Below, piece by piece: positions 12,227 to 24,805 of a stretch of DNA of 64,000 bases. The position numbers were made by a program, and so were the translations under genes. The notes beneath the pieces were generated by a model. It was not told the DNA's origin. It saw only the letters and a program-made list of their open reading frames with translations, and made no database searches. Source of the stretch: Zanthoxylum bungeanum (Eukaryota; Streptophyta; Magnoliopsida; Sapindales; Rutaceae); NCBI GenBank assembly GCA_019454045.1, contig SKCR01019526.1:1-64000 (forward strand), in the 5' to 3' direction. Each line of letters opens with the position of its first letter. Positions within the stretch are counted from its first letter, which is position 1.

Positions 12227-12739
12227 ATGAAGAACATGAATGACCTTTCTGAACCATACAAGTCGAGGTCATCACATATGTTTATCAATCCCTCAATCAC
12301 AGTCTATCTGAGTTGTGTTTGGGAAACATATATTACACTGTAAGTTTCCAAGGTTCATATCGCATGTCGACATGTCCACGATTCTTTACAACTAATTGGA
12401 AATATTTCTGATATATACGATCCACCATAGGTGATCGATTTTTGCCAAAGTCATAAGAATAATGACTTACACACATGGATACCTAAACCCTTTTTGGTAC
12501 ACATACGGGTCGACGGATCATATCTTGATACGTATTTGATTGACGAGTGCATCAGTCCACACCCAACAAAAATGTAGCGATCATATCATGAAAATTCTCT
12601 GACATATATGGCAGTAAAGTGTGGAGGATCTCACACAAAATCAAATCTATCATATATTCAAATTATCACATATGTTACTCGACTCGAGGAGATTCCTATT
12701 GACTGTGGTGTGTATTTCAAACTATTATGAATCACATGT
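12227..12739 (-). repeat. older copia-A LTR fragment, left piece
   Basis: This is a diverged, minus-strand copy of the interior of the copia-A LTR (compare 38080-38580), recognised by 'AGTCCACACCCAAC', 'GTGTGGAGGAT' and 'GAGGAGATTCCTATTGAC'. It is interrupted at 12739 by a gypsy solo LTR and continues at 14990. Confidence 0.75.
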
Positions 12740-14989
12740 TGTAGGAGCGAAGCAGGGTATACTGCTATGCCTATGATGCTCAACGGCAACGCCGCTGTTA
12801 GGCTCGCAGCCCGTAACTAAACCGGAGTCGCCACCCAGTGTGAACTGGGAAATGATTTAAGGCCGCACTCACCCCTCACAAGGGAAGACCTCAAACCGTT
12901 GGGTTTGGAATGGTCCCTTACTTATGCCAGTATAATAGACGGGTTCCCACAATGGTATAACCAAGTCTTATGCAGCACATGCAAGATACTTCAAATAAAC
13001 ACACAAATTTGCACACCCATAAACATGAATATAAATAAAAGCAAATATATAGTTCCAAAAACTTATTAAATAAAGAAGTACGATAATTTAAATTATAAGA
13101 ACAGTAAAATACGTTAATAATAAATGCAAATAATTAAACACATAATGCAAAATAAATAATTAAAGAGACGAAAATGCATAAAATATAAAGAAAGAGGTTG
13201 TCCAGTGTGCGCGCGTTCGTGTAGCATTTGTAAACGCGTTCGAAAGAAGTGTTCCAGAGAGTTCACATCCGTGTAGCATTCGAGAACACATTCGAAGGGA
13301 ATATTCCAGAGAGTTCACGTTCATGTAGCATTCGAGAACGTGTTCGAACGGAGTGAGACAGAAGGCTTGCATTCGAGTTGCGTTTGAAAATGCATTCGAA
13401 CATTCTCACAAAAGTAGCATCAATAATGACATAAACACACATATATAAATATTTCTTGAGTGGTACGTGGAGTTGTATCCCAAGTACAGACCGCACTACC
13501 ATCCATTCGGATTCGGTTACATAATTTATGTTTGGGTTTCCATCCGATATACCGCAAGGGATAAAGCACAATCATTAACACAATATAAACGGACATGAAA
13601 GTAAATGTGAAATAATACAGCAAAACATAAACAAAAGTAAAAGCAAAATGATAAAATAAAGATAAAGAGACAAAAAGATAAATAACGAAACTAAATGCGG
13701 AATAATAAATAAAGATAAATAAATAAATGTGAAATAATAAATAAAGATAAACAGTAAATAAAAATAAATAATAAAATAAACGCGAAATAACAAATAATGG
13801 TGAATAAATAAATAAAATGATAAATAACATTAAATAGATAAAAATAATTATAACAAAATACCGAAGAAATAAAATGTGACCAAAAAATTTGGTCGTCTTT
13901 AATGTAGGACTTCGCATTCCCGGCCAAGCATGCCGTGTCCAGAACTATAAAAATAAATAGAGTAAGGGTGCCTTCAGGTCTTACATTTTAATTGCTTATC
14001 AGAAGTGCATCATGCCGTCGCTGGAAGGATTAAATCTTATTGTTTTTAGGTTTGCTGTTTACTGGTTTGCTGGTTGCTATTTTTACTGTTTTGGGCTGCT
14101 GTTTTGGTTGTTTTTGGGACTATTTTGGATTATTTTTGGGACTGTTTTTGGTGTTTCAGGGACAGTTTTTTAGACAGTTTGTAGGGGCTGTTTTTGGACT
14201 GTTTGGGGCTGCTGGTTGGAGCGTTATTTGTTATTGTTTGTTCGGTTATGGGGCTGCAGGTTGAAGGGTTATTTTTTGTTGTGTGTGTGTTTTAGGTTGA
14301 GAGAAGTAGAGTCGTCTGTGTGTGTGTGTTTGAAAGAGTGAGTCGTGTGTGTGTGTTTGAAAGAGTGAGCTGTGTGTGTAGAAAGAGTCCCTAAAGGTGT
14401 GTGTGCGCCGTGAAGCTTAAGAGGAGAGTCTAGGTTTTTTTATGATTTTGCCGTGTGAGGTTGAGAGAGAGCTTAGGGTTTTTTTTTTGTGTTACTGTCG
14501 AGTGTGTCTCTTAGAAAAGTCCCCCCAAGCCTTAGGTTTTGTCGTCTTTTTGTAATGCCAAGGGATATCCTAATCATGGAAATAAATCAAATAAATATGG
14601 AAGATATTTTCCTAATTTATTTAGGGAACAAAATCTCTAAATTGGGTGAGGATAAGATTTCATATCTTTAAATTGGAAGGTGATTTGAGGGATTTGGACA
14701 TGTGTTTTGTATGGGATTTTTTATTTGGGAAGGCTTGGGCGTGTGGGCTTTGTGTGGTGGGCCATGGGCGTGTGTATGGGTTACAGGGTAATGGGCCAGT
14801 CCGAGGCTAAGCTTTGAAACAGTGGCTGAGCGAATCTGAGGCAGGCTAGTTAGTCTGAATCTGATGGGGGTTAATTTTTGGAAGTTTTCTTTCCTTCCGG
14901 CATTCGTTTCCCGTGACTTCTGTAACTTTTCAGGTAGTGCCTCCATACGAGGCTCATCATCGGGCTTATGCAAAAATACAGTGTCTACA
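12740..14989 (-). mobile_element. gypsy Tat-like solo LTR (2250 bp), minus strand
   Basis: On the plus strand it starts TGTAGGAGCG and ends GTGTCTACA. On the minus strand the start is TGTAGACACTGTATTTTTGC, as in the other Tat-like LTRs. Flanks are CATGT (12735-12739) and CCTGT (14990-14994), a target-site duplication with one mismatch, and the same copia-A LTR continues on both sides. No internal region is attached, so this is a solo LTR left by recombination. It includes the U5 hairpin (12834-12849), the GGTATATC block (13455-13560), a degenerate TTCGAAC array (13195-13420), and GTGT-rich tracts near 14280-14390. Confidence 0.85.
13195..13420 (-). repeat. degenerate TTCGAACG array in solo LTR
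   Basis: About four diverged units, each with a GTGTAGCATTCGAGAAC-like and a TTCGAA core followed by CCAGAGAGTTCAC. It matches the 124-bp arrays in the LTRs of the element at 25788-37620 read in reverse, so the array predates the split of the two subfamilies. Confidence 0.7.
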
Positions 14990-15079
14990 CCTGTGAGTCA
15001 TTCAGTATTCACTCCAATGAATATCCACATGTCTATAGAGCTTCCCAAGCTCATGGTACAATGGGTTAAACCAAGTCAA
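14990..15079 (-). repeat. older copia-A LTR fragment, right piece
   Basis: It continues the fragment at 12227-12739 with GTGAGTCATTCAGTATTCAC and ends with AAACCAAGTC. Compare 11773-11870, where the same words appear in the same orientation. At about 15080 the orientation switches abruptly. Confidence 0.7.
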
Positions 15080-15922
15080 TTTAATGTAAATTGTGAAATT
15101 GGAGTAATTTATGAAATTAGGATTCTTAACCCATTACAATTTTGGGGCTTTTCAGATATATGATTTAATTTGATATATATTTGATTTGGGATTAATTGGA
15201 TTTGATCTTGATGTGTTTTGAACAAAATGGGTCAAATTATAATTAATGGAAAAATCAGGGAAGTTTTGACAATTTGGAAAAAATTTCTGGAATTTGTTGT
15301 AATTTATAATTTCATGTATTTGACATGTGTAAATTATTTTGGAATTGATTTGGAATCAATTAAATATGTATTTGACATTTTAAGGACCAAAATAATTAAT
15401 TTGCAAAACTTTGGGGTAATTCTGCAATTAATGATAAATCTAATTTTTTAGATAAAAATTCAGTTTTTATTTATTGAGTAATTAGAATAAATTGATTTAT
15501 TTTATTTTCCAAGGAAATATTTATCGAAAATTATTTCGGAGTGAAAATACGCAAAAATGATGAAAAATGGTGTTACCGGGTAACGACTGCCCTAACAGTG
15601 AACCAGGCATTGTTCGGGCAGCCAACGAACTTTCCAAATATTTTTGGGGTTGACCTGGGCAGTCCTCATGAGCATTGGTCGGTCGGTTCAGCCGGAAATG
15701 CGTTTTATGCTATTTTGCGGAAAAATATTTTCGCAAAAGTTTCGTGATGTTTCTATATTATTTTTATCATTTTATAATATCAAATAAATATGTTTAGGTG
15801 AAATATGAATGAAGTATCAATATTGGATATTGAATAATTTATTCGTAAGATTAAAAATTTTAAACTATTATTTCCCCCGAACAGTGCTTCTTCCGCTGCG
15901 CCTCCCTGTTTTGACCCCAACA
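15080..15922 (+). repeat. copia-A 5' LTR, 3' half only
   Basis: It matches 39600-40449 of the 3' LTR (for example GTAAATTGTGAAATTGGAGT at the start, and CCTCCCTGTTTTGACCCCAACA at the end, split here for length). The first 1.9 kb of the LTR is missing, replaced by the minus-strand fragment ending at 15079. Confidence 0.85.
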
Positions 15923-15926
15923 AAAA

Positions 15927-15940
15927 TTGTATCAGAGCGA
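15927..15940 (+). other. copia-A primer binding site, mutated
   Basis: TTGTATCAGAGCG lies 4 bases after the LTR end. The initiator tRNA-Met complement is TGGTATCAGAGC, so one G has changed to T. The third copy in this window, at 62203, reads TGGTATCATAGC. Confidence 0.75.
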
Positions 15941-18900
15941 ATCTGATCTTGAACACTCAATATGATTAGCCCTTTAAAATTCAATGTTTAATTTAATCAG
16001 TACTTAATACATGCATGTGTTTATCTAATTTGATTAAATAAAGTAAAAGCTTCTTTTGTTGGAAAATCCCCGTTTAAATAAGGTTTTAAGAAAGTGACTA
16101 GTATTAGGAATACTTGTTTCTTCATCCGCCTTGTCTATACGGATGTAAATATTTTCATGATGCTATGGCTGTAACGTGCCAAAGCTATGCAGTTATAGTT
16201 GAAGGTAGTTCATTTGCGCTACTAGAACTTATATGATAAGAGACAAATTCAAGTGAAAATGGAAATCCTGAACGTGCCAAAGCTGTCAGGACTACATCGA
16301 TAGCTTGAGTTTATCATTGAAAAGTATAACCTTGATACGCCTCCATGTGAACGTGCCAAACTTTCATAACGAGAAACGATCAGGACTGAACCCAAGAGTC
16401 AAGTGAGTGTGATTGACAATGAGTTGTCTACCTAATAAATATACGTAGGCGAGAACGTGCCAAAGCTGTGAGTCGAAATATATTCATGGGGTCCACTTCT
16501 CATTATGGAATTCAATTTAATTATTGAATTCTCATTTCCGTTAGGGATTACGGTATTACGTAAAGTAGTGGGATGCACTGCTAGGTTAAAAATCCTTAAC
16601 TTATGCGGTGTGTAATATTATGTAAATTGTTGCTCATGTTGTTCCTTATTATATTATTTTGATAGAATTAAACTTTTATCCACTGCATGCATATTATATA
16701 TGTTTTCTGACTTCAATTATGGTTGCAGATTTCTAGAATATGTTCTAGATTAGAAGAGATAATGATATAATCCTTCTAGACAGAATAGTTTCTTATGCAG
16801 TAAAGATTGACATGAATTAGTTCATGTCTCGATATTCTTCACTGGCATTAAGAAAACCCCATTTATATATTTGTTTATCTAATAATGACGTTCCTTGACT
16901 TTAGTGACATTCAGAGGTCACGTGTCAGACACTATTTATTTTTCGATTATTTGCAAATGTTGTAAATAATTTGAAAGTAAATAATAAAGCTAAAGAAAGA
17001 AGATGCGTATAGTTGTGTATAGAAAATGTTGATTTTCATAATACGACAACTGTAGATATTGGATATCATATCTCTCGTCTAGTTATATTGTTGAATGATT
17101 GTTTCGATATTTGATATCAGAACTTGTGTCAATTTGATAGTTACTTGTTCTTTGTAAATAGTTGTTATATATTTTAAAACGACTAGTAGTGTCATTAATG
17201 AATCGATAAACATTAAGAAAAATATTCGGTTAAGTAAATAACTTAGAAAATTATTTTATGAGATTTTATCACTTAAGTATTGGATGTTTTTTCCATAAAG
17301 TAAAGGATGGTCAGATATTAAATCACACCACATATCCTTATCCATTTAACGAATATTGTATTTAGGAAGGTGACTAAATCTTATTTAACCAATGACTGTC
17401 ATTGGACCAGAAAATCTATTAAATTGATATATTGGATGTATGTGATTTAATGAATTGTAAATTGCTTAAGGTAGTTTTCTTTACTTCGTAATTTAGTCAA
17501 TGAACTATCGTGACTTAGTTACGTATTTCTGATGAAACGTGGATAGAATGTTTTGACTGGTTTAAAGATATTTGATCTAAAGTTTTGAAAATTGTATCTT
17601 TAAAATTCATCTTGAGTCTTTGAATTGTTCAAAGATATTTGATATGATCAAACATATGAATTTATGACAATTTGTTCTAAGGTTATTCGAAGAATATAAT
17701 TCCTACATCAATATTATTCTTCCACGATTCCATATTGATGGAATTGGTTAATGGAAGAAATCGAATCTTATGCGATTTGATTCGTTTGATATTGAGAGTT
17801 GCCGAATTAGTTTCAATACTCTTGGGGATATACTCCAGTAACACTAATTCATCATTTTAATTTATATTCCATTAGTTTCTACAGTTACGTATATGGTATA
17901 TATAAGTAGAAAATTTGAATCTTGAAATGTTTGAGATTTGAATCTATCTTTTGTATAATGGTTATATAATTGATATAACTTGTGCCTCAGAGGTACGAGT
18001 AGAAGTTTATCATTTATTTTATTTAATAGAATATTGTATTCTATTTGATAAGATATTTTTTTCTATGATCTCGAGTAATATAATTATTTATTACTTAGTG
18101 TGTAACATTGGATGTTGACTATTGTATAAAAAACTTGACTTATTGAAGTCAAATACGGTGATAAACTATAAATAGAACTACATAATTAATAAGATGAAAA
18201 TACCCTTTTATTACTTCCATATAAGTGCTATAGGATGTCAGAATCATTCGCAAAGTATTTGATATTTAATGGTTCTGTTGTTTTCTTATCGAAGAAAATA
18301 TTTGATATCGATTCCAGAAATTAACATTAAACCATAGATCTAAGATTGTTCATAGCGTACTACTATCAAGTTTGGAACTTGATTGAGCTTTCATTATGAA
18401 TCGTTCATAAAATGTGCAAATGGTTTACGCAACAAAAACACAGTGAGCTTATTAAAGGTTTGACCTTTATAGTATGACAGTGAGAAACGTTATACTCAGC
18501 AATCCATTATAGATTCTGAGGAAACTTGTCTCTAGTCACACTGATTGAATAATTTAAGATTTGTTGGTTAATGATGATATTAAATTGTACATTTTAGCTA
18601 AAGAATAAAAAGTAGCGTTTATGAATGGTTTCTTCAGATAAGAGATCCATTGTGATTTCTTAGTTTGAAGAGTTCATTTTGGAATGGCCCTGGAGTTTGT
18701 ATTATGCTAAGATTACAATTTAGTTTATTAGCTTATAGAGCCTATTGCAGACTCGGATGAGCTTTCTAGAAATTTGCGTTATCTAATTTTGATATCAGTC
18801 AGATTGTCTGATTTTATCAAAGCATTGAGAATACATTTGGGATAGAAGGGTTAGTGTCAGCGTAAAATTTCTTGCTAGTATTTTACATCATAATGACATT

Positions 18901-19097
18901 ATCATTATTCAGGTAATAATGACATGTTAATGAGGTAAAAGGTTTACATGAGTATTAATTTCTCTGTGAAAGTAGTGGGAGTGGTGTCTCTATTACCTTC
19001 AATATAAAGTCTTATATATGATATAAAACTAAGAGACTTGTGAGATACTCATATTAATCGTATATTGGATATGATTTAATAAAGGACATAACAAGAC
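15941..19097 (+). pseudogene. copia-A internal region, decayed gag-pol
   Basis: About 3.2 kb with no frame over 60 residues. The first 1.8 kb aligns with 62215-64000. Near 18600 the words for K-V-A-F-M-N-G-F survive (family motif VKTAFLNG of RT), and 19030-19090 retains scraps around the YVDDI region. The part before about 18000 is either an unusually long leader or gag/integrase too decayed to see. It is cut at 19097 by solo LTR A. Confidence 0.6.
16175..16465 (+). repeat. four spaced CGTGCCAAAG motifs in copia-A leader
   Basis: CGTGCCAAAG or a one-base variant occurs at 16175, 16273, 16352 (CGTGCCAAAC) and 16456. Spacing is 98, 79 and 104 bp. The second is flanked by CCTGA and TCAGG, which could pair as a stem around it. 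The related leader at 62564-62852 has the same four with nearly the same spacing. Confidence 0.75.
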
Positions 19098-22000
19098 TAT
19101 AATATCCCGGGTTTTTCGGAACAGTACTGGAAACTTTTCGAATTAAAGTGAATGATTTGGAAAGGGATTGTATTCGAAAATTAGACTTTATGTGTTAGAA
19201 AATAGGTGGGAATATTTTTAATTGAAGTTTCATTGCTTTGGAAAATTCGTGGTTCAAAGAACCGGTTACGTGATTTCTAATTTTATCGTTATACACGTAA
19301 AAGATTCTTATTTCGGCTATAAAACTTTCAAATGAACTCCGATTGAGCTGATTCTTGAACCATCAGACTTTTTTTCGAGATGAGCAACTTTTGCGTTGAA
19401 TAATTTTCAAAATTTGCATCAGAAGGGCTTCAAAAAAATGAAATTTCTAAAAAATTTCCAGACAAGGACCTGATTGTAATTTCGCGGGGTCATAATGTAA
19501 ATTTTAGAAACTTTCCTATAAATACCCATAGTTTCTTGTAATTTATAAAATGGCATAAGCTTCACACATCTCACACACATACCCTCATCCCCAAAATCAC
19601 GTTTTTGTGACCATTGTCGCGCCGGCAGCCTGCCGGCCATTGTCGGTCGGCTCGACAGGCCAGAGGGAAGCGCCGGCCACCCCTCCACCTTGTGGTGGCC
19701 GGCAGAGGCCCCAGGACACTGGCGAGTGGCGAAAAAAAGAAGAAAACATGCGCACATGGGTATACCGATCCCGACTCCTCGCTTCATTTCAAGGCCCGAG
19801 CCATCCGCTAAATCGAAGCTCTTTGAGAGTACTACAAGGCTACGATGTCGATTTTACGGAATGGCGTTTGGTTTTACGTGAATCGAGAGAAGAATATTCA
19901 AATGAATAGTGACCAATGATGAACAGTAACTTCGATCGGAATTCTGTCAATTCCCACGCGTTCATGGGATCGTTTGGAGTCCGTATATGGCCTCGAAATC
20001 TCGGTAAGACCTCCCGGTAAAGATCCATAAATTTCAAGTTTATAGTTAAATGTTCGGATGTATCCAGTAGCTTTGTATAGTTATGTATTGATATAAATTG
20101 AATTGATTGAGTATTACTATATTGAATATTTGCTTTTGGTAGAATCCGAGTGAAAACAGAACGAGTTTTATCGATCCGATAGAATATGTAAGTTTTGGGT
20201 AAAAGTGGGTTTTTACGTATAAAGATGTGTTTTAGTTTTGATGATATTAATGAGTTATTTATGATATTACAAACATGTCTGGATAAATCCGGGAAGGTTC
20301 GGAGGGTTCGATATCTTTCCGTAGCGTTTGCGAAAACTTTTTTGGAAGAATTTTTAAAAAACACGTAAACCGAGAATTTAGGTGAACTGGTGGCTTGGAA
20401 TAGTTTGTAATGGTGTTTAAGACTACTAAAATTGAAAACATTGAAAACGGACTTGATTTGATTACCCGGGAAATATCCGGAATTTTATCGTAGTTTAGTC
20501 GAGAACTCCGTAAGATGTATTTCTGACGATATTTCACCATTTATTTTGACAAATGTGACTAAAACCTGGAGTATGCGAAGCCAGGTAAGTAACTCATGCG
20601 ATGAGAACTTAAGCTTGTGAATTTGTGTTATGATTATACATATATATTTATATGTATATGTATAGAAATGACTGACATGTTTAAGATAAGAAGAAGATAG
20701 TTAAGAGATGGTCTTGAGAACAAAGTTCAAGGTTATGTATAAATAAGTCAATTGACCCCCACAGGTATGGATGTTTATGTTATTGCCATGACATGAGTGA
20801 AATATTTAATAGGCCTAATATATAAGTGTATGTATGGATGTACGTAAGGGTACAAATGTGTAAAAGTATGATCACATGTATGTAAGTGAATATGTAAATG
20901 TATGAGTATATAAACGTGTATTCGCATGTGTATAAGATATTAAAACATGTAAATATCGGGAATACGGAATCAGTATATGGAATAAATCATGGTTTCTAAT
21001 TTGATATAAGCTAAGCTCTAGTACGTGCGCGATGAGATATGTTTATGAATGGATGCTTCTGATAAGAATATTGGAAATAAAGTGTATTTGATTGATAAGT
21101 TAAATATATGAAGATTGTTAAAGGCTATGGTATCGAAATTTGATGTTATGTTCTTATGTTTAATGTAAGTGTATACATATACGATGATTTAGATAATAAG
21201 CAATGTTTGGCATATATGTGCTTGTGTATGAGAGGTCGTATGATGAGTTTGTGTCACGTGATATGTGTGCACGTGTGTATGTTTAATTTAGGTGATAGTT
21301 GTAACACCTCAAATTATTTTTACCCATATTTTATCTTTATTTTATTATTTTTGGTGGGTGGAAATTTAAGGACTAAATTATTAAGTTTGTGGAAGTTGGA
21401 ATTAAAATGTTGTTAGGGACAAGTTTAGGGTGGCAAATGGAATTTGGCATGTATGTTTATTATGTACACACTCACAGCAGCCCCTTTTAAAAAAAAAAGA
21501 AGAAAGAAGTGTCAGAGAGCAGAAGTGAGGGAGAGAAAGAGAAAAAGAAGAAAAAGAGAGAAAGAGAGGTTTTGGTCCCGATCCGGCCGATCCGAAGTTC
21601 AAACCCGACCGAGTCTTTAAGGAAAAGTGTAGATCTCGTCGAGAGGATCATTTTGGTGGTGGTTTCATCTCGGGAAACTCCCAATTTTTGTAGAGATCTC
21701 GGTAAGAAACTTTTTATGGTTTTTCTTGATTTCCCGTTGATCCGGAACTCCGATCGACGAACCGTCAGCGGCATTAGAACCGGGATGAGGAGAGGTTCGC
21801 TCGGCCGTCAGAATTTTCTTCATTCGACCGGAGCGTGGCGCTCACGCGCGCCTTATATGGCGGCGCGTGAGGCCCACGCACGGCCTGGGAGAACGGCGCG
21901 TGGCCACCACTCGCCGGACAGAATCTTCGTGCCGATTTCCCGAGTCTCCTCCGTGATTTTCAGACCTTTCCGAGTAGTAACGGACCTCCGAATCTTAATT

Positions 22001-24412
22001 TTCATTAAGTTTGCGAGAGCGACCGAACCACGTTTCTTGCATATTCTTTCATCTATTTTAGTTAGGATTATGTTCCTTATAGTAAATTCTTTTGTCTTTT
22101 AGGTGATCGTGATACCGTAAGCAGGGATGGTCCTGCTGCCTAGTTCCTTTATCTGTAGTCAGCTCACTAGGTGAGTGGATAAGCCTGTAACATTGATGTT
22201 TTCAAAAGTATATAGTATGTATGTTTTCTTAAATGAATTTTCAAGGTAATGCATTAAATGATTTTGTTTTTAGAAAGTTTATATTTTTGCTATAAGGTAT
22301 GGATTGAATATTGATTATGTTGAAATCATATGTTTGTGATATATGAGAAACTTGCATGATTTGAGATATATAAGCATGGATTTTGGAAATGATTTTTATG
22401 TTAGGACGCACCCCGTGTACATATATGTGCCAGATTATTTACCGTGAGATGAGGTCTCATGTTGCCAGTTTTGCTCCGGATGCCAGTTATTGCCGTGGGG
22501 ATGCCCCGTGTTGCCAGCTTTGCCGTATTTTCACGAGAATGTGCATACAGATGAATAAACAGCTTTATTATTCAGAGTATTCTTGAGCAGTATGAGTTTT
22601 ATGAGAAATGAGATTTATGGTTTCAAGTAAATGTTGAATTTATTGATTTACAGCTTTATGTACTTATTTATAGTATGAAATACTTATTCGATCCACCTTG
22701 TTACTTGTTTATCCACGGCACTAAGCTGTGATCCATTACACTAAGCGTGAGCTTACCCCTTTCCTTATCATTTCAGGTTTAGCAGTTTATTAGATTATCC
22801 TTTCCATCTGCTGTTTTGTCATCATTTCCTGCCAGTAGAGAAAAGTTGTGCCAACAGTAGAGTGTCTTTGTTATGTTTTGAGACTATAATTCTAGTTATG
22901 TATTTTCTTGGAAGAATTTGTTGTCTAATGTTAGGCATTGAGCCTTTATTTGTTACTGAGGATGTTGTATTTTTCTTCATGGATATTATGTTGTGTTGGA
23001 TCATGGAGATCCTATGTTATGATGATATTTTTCAGTTTAGATTTTTCCTTGTATTTGGAGGATTAGTCCATATTACAGGGAAACTCTGCCAGTTTCTAGT
23101 CTCCGTCTCACCCCTACCTTACCTAAGGGGACGGGTGTGACAATAATTCCGTGGTGTAGTAGTCGAGCTGGTTAGGAATCGGATGAAATTCATCTCATAA
23201 CTATTATAAAATAGGTAATGAGTCTTGTACGAGCATTGTGTGTGTAAACCAGCTGATTATATATATTGTTGGATGATGTGAAATTTGATGTGTCGACTGC
23301 TATGCGTGCTTCGTGGTTGCTTGCGTGATGATTATGAATATGTTAGTGTGTATATATGTTTGATAGAACTCATGATATGTATGGACTGTATATGCTGATG
23401 CGAAATGAATGAATGATTTGAAACCAGTGTGAATGTAAGAGGTTATGAAGCGTGTTTTCTAAATTGTATTAGTATATTATGTAAGTATATATGTAAGAAT
23501 TATGAAATTGTATTTGTATATATATAAAGGAAGTGTGCTATGACATGTGTGAATGCAAATAGACCTCAAGTGTTAAGCTATTATAAAGTTGCCATGAATA
23601 AAGAAGGTTAAAGAAAGATTGTTTTGGCATTAAAGAAAGAAGTTTTGGTTTTATTGTTAGTTGTAACCGAATAGAAAGAAGTCTGTTAGAGATATTGATT
23701 TGATGATATTTACTTTGTGATTTTGAATATATGCTTCATGTGCTTTGGATGTCTGGCCATTGTATTGACAACTTGTAAATATGAAAATTTAAGATAGGTA
23801 ACATATAAGAGATAATAGAAAGTCAATGATTCTAAAAATCGTATTAATCTGATAATTCTGAAATACTCCTAATATTATTGATTTGTATATTTTTTTGTAG
23901 TATTAGCATGGTTACTTACTGAGTTTTTATAACTCACACCAAACCACTTGCTAGTTTTGCAAGTTGGCTACCAGATGGGTCAACCACTCCAACTTTGAAG
24001 TCATGTTCGAGACGTGGATCACCAAAGCGGCAGTCACCCTCACAAATGTCCTGGGAAAAAGTTTTAAATAATTAGGATATCTGATTTATTGTTTTATTTA
24101 TCATGATGAGCACTGGTTTGTATTAATAAATTAGAGCTTTGATTGTTTACGATGTTGTGGGCAAAGCCCTTGAGTGTTGATAGATGATATGGGCACGAAG
24201 CCCTTAGGTAATATTTTTGATGTGTTGGTGTGGACTTGAGGTCTATTTTGATATATGATATTTATTTTAGAATCGCTTTGATGCTAGACTGCGATCTAGG
24301 TTGTCCAGTTTTTATGATACATCATGCCTGATTTTCGTAAATTTAGAGGCTTATGGAGATTGGCCAAACCTGTCTCATGCATGTAGCATTCTGCCTCTGG
24401 CGGGGTGTTACA
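19098..24412 (+). mobile_element. solo LTR A (gypsy-like), interrupted by solo LTR B
   Basis: It starts TATAATATCCCGGG (the T-G terminus appears mutated to T-A) and ends GGGGTGTTACA, with perfect 5-bp duplications AAGAC at 19093-19097 and 24413-24417. Without the nested insert it is about 3.47 kb. There is a TATA-like TATAAATA near 19513 and a GC-rich stretch (19610-19700) downstream. TGTAAC-type ends suggest a Ty3/gypsy LTR. It has no coding region: frames at 19607-20540 overlap on both strands and match nothing. Confidence 0.75.
21300..23142 (+). mobile_element. solo LTR B (gypsy-like, 1843 bp)
   Basis: It starts TGTAACACCTC and ends CGGGTGTGACA, flanked by ATAGT (21295-21299) and ATAAT (23143-23147), one mismatch. 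It has no internal domain, so it is read as a solo LTR inserted in solo LTR A. The 197-residue frame at 21509-22102 is rich in low-complexity arginine and lysine at its start and has no domain I recognise. I treat it as non-coding. Confidence 0.75.
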
Positions 24413-24417
24413 AAGAC

Positions 24418-24805
24418 TATCTGTATGACAATTTGTATAACTGTTTGACAGTTAGTGTGTGTCTTATGTATAGTATTCATCTTTCGTAAATGATTATTCC
24501 TTTTTCGAAAAAGATATTGATTAGAATGTCTAATCAATCTTATGCATCATAGGATGATGGCATAATGAATACTATATTGAGTATAATTAGAGATATCAAT
24601 TTAATCGTAATTATTACGAGTTATTTTGATATCCTCTAGACCATAAGATGGGTCTTGAAACATGTTCTTTATTATCTTTGAGATGTTAAGAACAAATTTC
24701 TTATTAATGGAGAATAAATCTGCAACCATTAGGGTCATATTAGTTTTGAGTCTAGTAATGATGTTACACAGTCTACGTCATAAAGAGTCAGAAAAGATGC
24801 AGTGA
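24418..24805 (+). pseudogene. copia-A RT remnant after solo LTR A
   Basis: GATTAGAATGTCTAATCA and TTATGCATCATAGG match the frame at 56370-56410 of a better preserved copia-A copy (I-R-M-S-N-Q-P-Y-A-S). Stops and indels break the frame. It ends where solo LTR C begins. Confidence 0.7.

Noticed and set aside
13420..13927. 165-residue hydrophobic frame on the minus strand
   Set aside because: It lies over ATAAATAA-rich LTR sequence, overlaps other similar frames, and has no start context or domain.
19607..19909. GC-rich frames of 60-100 residues, possible gene start
   Set aside because: They lie in solo LTR A downstream of its TATA box, overlap on both strands, and are not followed by more coding sequence.
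21509..22102. 197-residue frame
   Set aside because: Inside solo LTR B, with a low-complexity K/E/R start and no recognisable domain.
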